The position numbers were made by a program, and so were the translations under genes. Below, piece after piece: positions 7,268 to 12,539 of a stretch of DNA of 12,539 bases (positions are counted from its first letter, which is position 1; each line of letters opens with the position of its first letter). The notes beneath the pieces are model-generated. The model did not search any database. It had not been told where the DNA came from and saw nothing but the letters and a program-made list of their open reading frames with translations. The DNA is taken from the NCBI GenBank assembly GCA_035528275.1, contig DATKYV010000256.1, positions 1-12,539 of the forward strand. Reading direction: 5' to 3'. The stretch is from DATKYV01 sp035528275. Lineage in GTDB: Bacteria; Acidobacteriota; Terriglobia; UBA7540.

Positions 7268-7340
7268 GATTCGGGCTTCGGGGCCAGGGATAGAACCGGG
7301 GGTAAGGGTCACGAAACCCGAATCCCCAGTCCCAAATCCC
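7268..7340 (-). repeat. inverted repeat with G-quadruplex-type tract in the obgE leader
   Basis: In the 154 bp between obgE and rpmA, GATTCGGG (7268-7275) is matched exactly by its reverse complement CCCGAATC (7317-7324), 41 bp apart. On the minus strand 7340-7317 has four G runs of 3, 3, 4 and 3 separated by loops of 4, 3 and 4 bases, meeting the G3+N1-7 quadruplex pattern. The G runs sit in near-heptad units such as GGGGATTC and GGGATTT. The obgE-proximal half is correspondingly C-rich. Similar short G-rich tandem units are known from cyanobacteria and Xanthomonas; relation to those is not claimed. Function unknown. Confidence 0.6.
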
Positions 7341-7363
7341 AGTGACTCGGTGCCCAGATACAC

Positions 7364-7404
7364 AAAAAGCGGTGAAGCTTGCCGCAAGGCCAGTCCTCAC
7401 CGCT
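7364..7404 (-). terminator. intrinsic terminator after rpmA
   Basis: On the minus strand, 8 bases after the rpmA stop, AGCGGTGA (7404-7397) is followed by its exact complement TCACCGCT (7375-7368), and then a T run (stem-end T plus 7367-7364). The 21-base loop holds an inner CTTG/CAAG hairpin (7378-7388). The perfect 8 bp stem and T tract are a standard Rho-independent terminator. It separates rplU-rpmA from obgE. Confidence 0.85.
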
Positions 7405-7411
7405 CGGGAAT

Positions 7412-7675
7412 TCAGTTCGCTGACGGAACCAGAATGTGGACAAACCGGCCCATGCGGCCTTTGTCCTCGAACCTCACGACGCCCGAGACCTTGGCATAAA
7501 GAGTGTCGTCCCGGCCGCGCCCGACGTTTGCGCCGGGCTTCAGGGGCGTCCCCCGCTGCCGGACGAGAATGGAGCCACCGGAAACGAGCTGCCCGTCGAA
7601 GCGCTTCACGCCCAGCCGCTGGGCGTTGGAGTCCCGGCCGTTGCGCGAACTTCCCAGACCCTTCTTGTGTGCCAT
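7412..7675 (-). CDS. rpmA: 50S ribosomal protein L27 (bL27)
   Basis: bL27 is a large-subunit protein whose N-terminus reaches the peptidyl-transferase centre and contacts tRNA. The 87-residue protein begins MAHKKGLGSSRNGRDSNAQR, the standard form without the cleaved N-terminal extension of Firmicutes, and continues with LGVKRFDGQLV and SILVRQRGT (36-44), all highly conserved. The ATG start has AAGAAGGA 7 bases upstream. It lies 62 bp after rplU and is followed closely by an intrinsic terminator, so the pair forms one transcription unit. Confidence 0.98.
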   Translation of the reverse strand: MAHKKGLGSSRNGRDSNAQRLGVKRFDGQLVSGGSILVRQRGTPLKPGANVGRGRDDTLYAKVSGVVRFEDKGRMGRFVHILVPSAN

Positions 7676-7699
7676 GCTGAATTCCTTCTTCCCTGACTG

Positions 7700-7733
7700 C
7701 CTGCGGCAGGTCGAATGTCCCCGCGCGGCGGGG
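7700..7733 (-). repeat. two short hairpins between rplU and rpmA
   Basis: The 62 bp spacer holds CCCCGC (7719-7724) against GCGGGG (7728-7733) with a 3-base loop, and CCTGC (7700-7704) against GCAGG (7706-7710). Neither has a T tract. They could give partial attenuation or mRNA stability between the two ribosomal protein genes, or be chance in GC-rich DNA. Confidence 0.35.
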
Positions 7734-7737
7734 CGCC

Positions 7738-8049
7738 TCAGCCTGTGACGATTCCTTTGATGAGGACTTCACTGTAAGCTTGGCGATGCCCCAGGTTACG
7801 CCGGTACTGTTTCTTGCGCTTGTATTTCACCACCCGAATCCTCGGCGCCCGAGCGTTGCGGACGATGACCCCGGCCACCTTGGCGTTCTCCACCAAAGGT
7901 GTTCCCAAGTTCAGGCTTTCCTTGCGTACCGCGAAGACGTGGTTGAACTCCACGCGCGAGCCGGCTTCGCCCGGCAGTCGCTCCACGCGGACCACGTCGC
8001 CTGGAGAAACTTTGTATTCCTTGCCGCCTGTGCGGAAGATTGCGTACAT
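7738..8049 (-). CDS. rplU: 50S ribosomal protein L21 (bL21)
   Basis: bL21 is a 23S rRNA-binding protein of the large subunit. The 103-residue protein has the family signature throughout: MYAIFRTGGKEYKVSPGDVV at the N-terminus, RVEFNHVFAV (32-41), and the basic C-terminal segment IRVVKYKRKKQYRRNLGHRQ (71-90) that binds rRNA. The ATG start has GAGG seven bases upstream. It is the first gene of a two-gene unit with rpmA and has a strong sigma70 promoter. In many bacteria a small YsxB-like protease gene lies between rplU and rpmA; none is present here, consistent with an L27 that needs no cleavage. Confidence 0.98.
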   Translation of the reverse strand: MYAIFRTGGKEYKVSPGDVVRVERLPGEAGSRVEFNHVFAVRKESLNLGTPLVENAKVAGVIVRNARAPRIRVVKYKRKKQYRRNLGHRQAYSEVLIKGIVTG

Positions 8050-8082
8050 TCAGTGCCCTCTTAGGGGAAAATCGAAACTCCC

Positions 8083-8112
8083 ATTATACAGACCGACGCG
8101 CAGAACTGTCAA
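8083..8112 (-). promoter_or_regulatory. sigma70 promoter of rplU-rpmA
   Basis: On the minus strand TTGACA (8112-8107) and TATAAT (8088-8083) both match the sigma70 consensus exactly, separated by 18 bp. Transcription would start near 8076, giving a leader of about 27 nt that includes the GAGG of rplU. The strength fits a ribosomal protein operon. Confidence 0.88.
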
Positions 8113-8135
8113 CCGTCTAACTTTCTGATTTTACG

Positions 8136-8163
8136 GGGGATTGGCTGGATCCGCCAGCCCCCC
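8136..8163. repeat. GC-rich inverted repeat in the divergent intergenic region
   Basis: GGCTGG (8143-8148) and CCAGCC (8154-8159) form a perfect 6 bp stem with a 5-base loop, and outer GGGG (8136-8139) and CCCC (8160-8163) can extend it past an ATT bulge. It lies between the rplU promoter and the TATAAT box of the aminotransferase. It could be an operator or a barrier to readthrough; no T run supports a normal terminator. Confidence 0.45.
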
Positions 8164-8198
8164 GCGGCCGCAATGTATCCCCCGAACTCCCTGGGGTC

Positions 8199-8220
8199 TA
8201 TAATGCGGTCTTCACGGAGG
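8199..8220 (+). promoter_or_regulatory. probable -10 box and ribosome-binding site of the aminotransferase gene
   Basis: TATAAT at 8199-8204 is a perfect -10 box, but no reasonable -35 lies 16-18 bp upstream and the extended TG is absent, so the promoter is either weak or activator-dependent. GGAGG at 8216-8220 lies 4 bases before the ATG at 8225. A start about 7 bp after the -10 would leave a leader of roughly 14 nt. Confidence 0.5.
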
Positions 8221-8224
8221 CAAC

Positions 8225-9574
8225 ATGAAAAGCCATCTGACACGACGAGGTTTCCTGGGCGCAGCTTTGACGGGCGCGGCGGGACTGGGCCTGCAATCTC
8301 ACGCCGCCTCGCGGTCTCATGCCTTCGCGGTCTCCGCCGCCAAGCCGGCGCTGCTGGGCGGCAGTCCGGTGCGCACCGCGCCATTTCCTTCCTGGCCGAA
8401 GATTGCCGCGGGCGACGAGAAATCCTGGATGGAAGTCCTTCACAAAGGACTCTGGTGCCGGATTGACGGGAGCTATGCGAGTCGTTTTGAGGAGACCTGG
8501 GCGCGGACACTCGGCGCCAAATACTGTCTGGCGACGGCCAGCGGCACGACGGCCCTCGCCACCAGCCTGAACGCTCTCGACATCGGCCCGGGGGATGAAG
8601 TGCTCGTGCCTCCTTACACTTTCGTCGCCACGGTGAACGTGGTGTTGCTCCAGCACGCGCTGCCTGTCTTCGTGGACACCGACCCTCAAACCTTCCAGAT
8701 GGACGCCGGGAAAATCGAAGCGGCGATCACCGACCGCACGCGATGCATCCTGCCCGTTCACCTGGGAGGCTCACCTGCGGACATGGACAGAATTCTCGCC
8801 ATCGCAGAGAAACACAAATTGCCCGTGCTCGAAGACGCCTGCCAGGCACACCTGGCGGAGTGGCGGCATCGCAAGGTGAGCACGCTCGGCGACCTCGGCT
8901 GCTTCAGTTTCCAGGCGTCGAAGAATCTGAATTCCGGAGAGGGAGGAGCGATTCTCACCGACAATGAGGATTTGATGGAGACTTGCCGGAGCTTTCACAA
9001 CAACGGAAGGGGCCGGCCCAACTCCAATTTCTCCTACGTGCGCAACGGCTGTAACCACCGCATGACGGAATTTCAGGCGGCGCTTCTGCTGGCGCAACTC
9101 AGCCGACTCGAGGAACAGTCGCGAATCCGCGAGCAGAACGCCCAATATCTCACCAAACAGCTCGGCGAGATTCCCGGCATCACCTCGGCGCGGATGTACG
9201 AAGGCGCGACGCGAAACGCCTATCACCTTTATATGTTGCGTTATGAGCCGGAGAAATTTGCGGGTCTGGCGCGGGCGCGTTTCCTGAAGGCGATGCAAGC
9301 GGAGGGTATTCCGTGCTCCGGCGGCTACTCTCCTCTCAACAAGGAGCCGTTCCTCAAGAACACGCTGGAATCTCGAGCCTACCGCTCCATCTATTCCGCG
9401 AAAGAAATATCCGGCTACCAGGCGCGCAACCACTGCCCGGCGAACGACAAGCTGTGCGAAGAAGCCGTATGGTTTTTCCAAACGATGCTGCTCGGCTCGA
9501 AATCCGACATGGACCAGATTGCCGAGGCCGTACGGAAGGTTCAGAGTCACGCGCCGGAGCTTGCCGCTTCGTAG
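8225..9574 (+). CDS. DegT/DnrJ/EryC1/StrS-family PLP aminotransferase with Tat signal
   Basis: A 449-residue fold-type I PLP enzyme of the sugar-aminotransferase family, members of which transfer an amino group to keto-sugars or act as AHBA synthase-like enzymes. It has a twin-arginine signal TRRGFLGAAL (6-15) and a hydrophobic, alanine-rich stretch to about 36, so the folded, cofactor-loaded enzyme is probably exported. Core motifs: ATASGTTAL (103-111), PPYTFVAT (129-136), EDACQAH (203-209) with D204 for the PLP pyridine nitrogen, FSFQASKNLNSGEGGA (227-242) with K233 as the Schiff-base lysine, and NHRMTEFQAA (277-286). The substrate is unknown. The ATG is set by GGAGG. It diverges from rplU and converges on the GH2 gene (38 bp gap without a clear terminator), so it may be monocistronic. 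Confidence 0.9.
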   Translation: MKSHLTRRGFLGAALTGAAGLGLQSHAASRSHAFAVSAAKPALLGGSPVRTAPFPSWPKIAAGDEKSWMEVLHKGLWCRIDGSYASRFEETWARTLGAKYCLATASGTTALATSLNALDIGPGDEVLVPPYTFVATVNVVLLQHALPVFVDTDPQTFQMDAGKIEAAITDRTRCILPVHLGGSPADMDRILAIAEKHKLPVLEDACQAHLAEWRHRKVSTLGDLGCFSFQASKNLNSGEGGAILTDNEDLMETCRSFHNNGRGRPNSNFSYVRNGCNHRMTEFQAALLLAQLSRLEEQSRIREQNAQYLTKQLGEIPGITSARMYEGATRNAYHLYMLRYEPEKFAGLARARFLKAMQAEGIPCSGGYSPLNKEPFLKNTLESRAYRSIYSAKEISGYQARNHCPANDKLCEEAVWFFQTMLLGSKSDMDQIAEAVRKVQSHAPELAAS

Positions 9575-9612
9575 CGGTTATGGTGAACGCTCCATCGTTC
9601 GGGCGATCGCGG

Positions 9613-12539
9613 CTACTTTTCCACGACTTCTCCGGTATTGAAGCCTTCAACCATTATCTTCGGTTTTTCGCCGCGAGTATCGGAGTGCTTGATCACCGTC
9701 TCGATAGTCCGCCGCTCGTCGGGCATCAGAGCGATGTAGTTGTCGCTGTAAAGCGCCGGCAGGATGCGGTCTCCGCTCTTTTCCCTCACCGCCTTCAGCC
9801 TCACCATCAGCGCCGGCCGGTTCGAGGCGTTGTTCAATTCCGTGGTTAGCCGCCAAATGTTCCCTTGCCGCTCGGCGCGCGTTGCCGCTTCCAGCTTAGC
9901 TCTGGGCAGCTCGCGAATCGCCCGATAGTTGCCCTCTTCGCGGCCTCGCAGGTAGAAATTTCTCGAGACGGTCTCCGCGCCGCGGGCGAGAGTTAATCGA
10001 AGGAAATGCACAGGCGTCAACCCGGAGGGGTATTCCATCTTGATACAGGACGCGACGCTGTCTTCCGCGCTGTCCAATGACGCTGTCTTCTCCCACTGGA
10101 CGGTGCCGTCCATATTCAGAATCTCCGCCCGGGCGGTCAGACCCCGAAGGTTGCCGGCGCTGTAGTTGACCACTTCGACGCTTTCACTCTCCGGGTTCCA
10201 TTGGATGTGCAGCGGCTCGGAGGCTTTCTTGCAGCCGAAGTAGGCGGCGGTCGGTTCGAAGTAATAATCGTAGGTTTGCCACACGAACGACGGCCAGCAG
10301 GGATGGCTCATCCAGATGACCAGCCCCATGCGGTTCTTGCTCTGCGCCTCGAACATGGCGCGATAGCCTTCGTAGTTCACGAATTGAGCCAGCGAAACCC
10401 ATTCTTCCGCGTTGCTCGCGCCGCCGTAGCTGTGCTCGATCATCTTGCGGAAAGAGTCACCGCCTTGCGCGCCCTCCAGGCAGAAATCGTGCAGTCCCCA
10501 CGCCAGCCCTTGAGGCCACATCGCCGCCTCGGGCATCATCGCCCGCACACTCTCCAGGGGAGGGATGTTCGGCATGCCCAGCTCGCTGTGGAGTTTCTCT
10601 GTGGCACGGTATTTGAAGTAGAAATCCAGCGGCATCGCCATGTAAGGTCCATGGCCGCTGACCACGTCGTCCGCCGAGCTGGGGATGTAGTGAATGCCGG
10701 AATGCAATTCGCCCAGCACCTTTCGGATGCCTTCCTCGAGGGGTTTGGGCGGGTACCCTTCGTTGCGCCCGCAATACAATCCAATGGAGGGATGATTGCG
10801 AATTCGCAGCACGGTGTCTTTCACGTTCTGCATGAACATCTCGTTATCAGCGGGGTCCGGCCCGTCCCATGGATTGGCCAGCCAGAAATCCTGCCACACC
10901 ATGACGCCGTGCCGGTCACACGCCTCGTAGAATTCGTCGCCGCCGGTCTGCCCCACCCAATTGCGGATCATAGTGAAATTCATGTCGCGGTGGTAGCCCA
11001 CGGCCGTATCAAATTCGCGCCCGCGGTAGCGCAGCATCGATTCACTGAAGCCCCAGTTGCCGCCGCGAGGCACGAACCGCCGGCCGTTGATCCAGATTTT
11101 CAGCGCGCCGCCCTCCTCGCTGTAAGCCATCTGCCGCACACCCACGGCGAGGGCCTTGGCGTCCGACACCTTCCCGCCCGGCGCCTCAAACCTCAGCTCC
11201 ATGTCGTAGAGGTGCGGTTCACCGTAGCCGGCCGGCCACCAGAGCTTGGGGTTCTGAAGCCGCAACGCGGGATGCGTCGACGGGTCCAGCTTCACTTCCT
11301 TCCTCCCCGAACCCTCGACCGTCGCGGGCTGCTCGAACTCCACTTCGCCGAAGCGGCCGCGCAGGATTCCCGTGACGGGGCTCGACTCGTGGTTCACCAG
11401 GTTCACCTCGATACTCACATCCGCGCGCGAGGTATCCGGTAGCGGCAGCGTGGTGGTGACGAACGGATCCTCGAGGGTCACGGGACCTGATACCGTGAGG
11501 TAGACATCGTCCCAGATTCCCGTATTCCGCCCGCGAATGGTGGGAATCCAGTCCCAGCCGATGGATGCGTGGAAGGTGGGATTGTCCAATCCGAGCGCTC
11601 CCCCGTTCTTGCCTGTGCTCTCGAAGGTCTTCTGCTTCACGCTTCCCGGCGTGGCGTTTTTCTTGACGCGCACGGCGATCGCGTTCTTCCGGCCCGGAAG
11701 CAGACGCCCGGTGACATCAAAACGACCGCGCGTGAACCCGCCTTCAATGCGACCGACCTTGCCCCCGTTCAGGAAGACGTCGGCTTTCCAGTTGATGCCG
11801 TCGAAGTTCAGCCAGATTCGCTGACCGTCAGCAGCCGGCGGCGCCACAAATTCGTTCCGGTACCAGAAGTCGGCGCAGAAGAACGAATCCGAAATCAGCA
11901 ACTGGTTTTCGCCGTAATTCGGGTCGGGAATCGCCCCGACGTTCAGATAGGAGGAAAGTACGGTGCCCGGGACGGTGGCGACAATCCAGTCGTTGTCCTG
12001 GAATCCCGGCTTGGAGAGCGTCTCTCCATCCGAGTTCACCAGAGAGTCGCGCTGCAATCGCCAGGCGCCTCCTTTGAGGTCGAGCCGCCCGTCGGCTCGC
12101 GCCGCCGGCGCCGGCTTCGGTTGCGCCACCAACCCGCCGCGGCCGTAGACCTCGATCTCGCTCAGAATGTAGCCATCCGGCGACGTCGGACGCTTCATCA
12201 GCACCCGCACGTATCTTCCGCGAGTGGGCCGCGCCAGCTTCAGATCATCGGTGAGATCCGTGCCTCCGGGCAGCGGCTGAATATCCTTCCAATCCCGTGC
12301 GTCGTCCGAAACCTGCACGAAACCTTCCGCGGCGCGCGCGATCCAATACAACACGATGCGGTCGAACTCGAAGTCCGCACCCAGATCAACGTAAACCCAC
12401 TCCTCGCCCAGCCCGGCGCTCATCCATGCGCTGGTGAAGCGGTACGGGCCTCCGACTTCCACCCGCTGGTCCCCGTGGAAGAAGGCCACCTGGCCGACTT
12501 TCCATTCCATGCCGAATGAAAACGGCGGAGCGTTGGCGG
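9613..12539 (-). CDS. glycoside hydrolase family 2 protein with F5/8 type C (discoidin) domain, N-terminus missing
   Basis: A large multidomain exo-glycosidase of the beta-mannosidase/exo-beta-D-glucosaminidase branch of GH2. Numbering from the Met at 12510: discoidin-like carbohydrate-binding domain about 1-125 (WVYVDLG 38-44; YVRV 100-103; ILSEIEVYG 115-123); GH2 jelly-roll about 145-340 (FWYRNEF 215-221; GINWKADVFLNG 238-249; GIWDDVYL 331-338); Ig-like domain about 343-460; TIM barrel about 465-760, with expected acid/base E584 in GRNEG and nucleophile E643 in HSELG; C-terminal Ig-like domain about 865-960. The frame stays open beyond that Met to the right edge (preceding residues ANAPPFSFG) and the Met has no Shine-Dalgarno sequence, so the true start and any signal peptide lie outside the window. 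The exact substrate cannot be assigned. An exported role in glycan breakdown is inferred. Confidence 0.88.
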   Translation of the reverse strand, partial: ANAPPFSFGMEWKVGQVAFFHGDQRVEVGGPYRFTSAWMSAGLGEEWVYVDLGADFEFDRIVLYWIARAAEGFVQVSDDARDWKDIQPLPGGTDLTDDLKLARPTRGRYVRVLMKRPTSPDGYILSEIEVYGRGGLVAQPKPAPAARADGRLDLKGGAWRLQRDSLVNSDGETLSKPGFQDNDWIVATVPGTVLSSYLNVGAIPDPNYGENQLLISDSFFCADFWYRNEFVAPPAADGQRIWLNFDGINWKADVFLNGGKVGRIEGGFTRGRFDVTGRLLPGRKNAIAVRVKKNATPGSVKQKTFESTGKNGGALGLDNPTFHASIGWDWIPTIRGRNTGIWDDVYLTVSGPVTLEDPFVTTTLPLPDTSRADVSIEVNLVNHESSPVTGILRGRFGEVEFEQPATVEGSGRKEVKLDPSTHPALRLQNPKLWWPAGYGEPHLYDMELRFEAPGGKVSDAKALAVGVRQMAYSEEGGALKIWINGRRFVPRGGNWGFSESMLRYRGREFDTAVGYHRDMNFTMIRNWVGQTGGDEFYEACDRHGVMVWQDFWLANPWDGPDPADNEMFMQNVKDTVLRIRNHPSIGLYCGRNEGYPPKPLEEGIRKVLGELHSGIHYIPSSADDVVSGHGPYMAMPLDFYFKYRATEKLHSELGMPNIPPLESVRAMMPEAAMWPQGLAWGLHDFCLEGAQGGDSFRKMIEHSYGGASNAEEWVSLAQFVNYEGYRAMFEAQSKNRMGLVIWMSHPCWPSFVWQTYDYYFEPTAAYFGCKKASEPLHIQWNPESESVEVVNYSAGNLRGLTARAEILNMDGTVQWEKTASLDSAEDSVASCIKMEYPSGLTPVHFLRLTLARGAETVSRNFYLRGREEGNYRAIRELPRAKLEAATRAERQGNIWRLTTELNNASNRPALMVRLKAVREKSGDRILPALYSDNYIALMPDERRTIETVIKHSDTRGEKPKIMVEGFNTGEVVEK

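Noticed and set aside
6524..7387. 287-codon minus-strand frame overlapping obgE
   Set aside because: Arg/Gly-rich alternative-frame translation of obgE; the obgE frame has all Obg-fold and GTPase motifs.
9575..9612. Possible bidirectional terminator between the convergent aminotransferase and GH2 genes
   Set aside because: Only a 5 bp GAACG/CGTTC stem and no adequate T run on either strand.
10201..11442. 413-codon plus-strand open frame within the GH2 gene (and a 316-codon one at 11569-12519)
   Set aside because: Antisense shadows of a well-supported GH2 coding region; His/Arg/Pro-rich translation without recognisable motifs.
12508..12510. ATG at 12510 as the true start of the GH2 gene
   Set aside because: The frame stays open through the right edge, there is no Shine-Dalgarno sequence before this ATG, and no signal peptide follows; the discoidin domain seems to begin upstream.
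1..12539. CRISPR array, insertion sequence, tRNA or rRNA gene, phage or defence genes
   Set aside because: No regularly spaced repeats, transposase or integrase motifs, terminal inverted repeats with target duplications, or tRNA-like cloverleaf sequences were seen.

Overview
The window is GC-rich, gene-dense bacterial chromosome. It contains a long minus-strand block of housekeeping genes, then one plus-strand gene and the 3' part of a large minus-strand gene. The mixture suggests a soil-type Acidobacteriota: a 50S-biogenesis cluster joined to accD, folC and cobO, a small exported LolA-like protein, a Tat-exported DegT-family aminotransferase and a discoidin plus GH2 glycosidase. This is an inference from gene content and style; no rRNA or other phylogenetic marker was compared.

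Region 1 (8112 down to 7364, minus): rplU (bL21) and rpmA (bL27) form their own transcription unit. It has a near-ideal sigma70 promoter (TTGACA, 18 bp, TATAAT) and a clear intrinsic terminator directly after rpmA.

Region 2 (7257 down to 172, minus): obgE, nadD, rsfS, rlmH, cobO, accD, folC, an SDR oxidoreductase and a secreted LolA-like protein follow with gaps of 41 bp or less or with overlaps. The one exception is a structured 120 bp gap between rsfS and rlmH. Three members (ObgE, RsfS, RlmH) act on the large ribosomal subunit, as do the two upstream ribosomal proteins. The rest serve NAD, cobalamin, fatty-acid and folate metabolism. hslV begins after them, at position 132, probably from its own extended -10 promoter, and runs off the left edge.

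Region 3 (8050-8224): a divergent intergenic region with the rplU promoter on one strand, a GC-rich hairpin in the middle, and a TATAAT box plus GGAGG for the plus-strand gene.

Region 4 (8225-12539): a plus-strand PLP-dependent DegT/DnrJ/EryC1/StrS aminotransferase carrying a twin-arginine signal converges on a large minus-strand GH2 glycosidase. The GH2 reading frame stays open to the right edge, so its N-terminus is missing. These two look like accessory carbohydrate genes.

No mobile element, CRISPR array, tRNA or rRNA was seen. I found no convincing new multi-gene system. The most unusual points are the export signal on the aminotransferase, a G-quadruplex-type tract and inverted repeat in the obgE leader, and departures from consensus in the Obg G4 motif and at the RlmH C-terminus.
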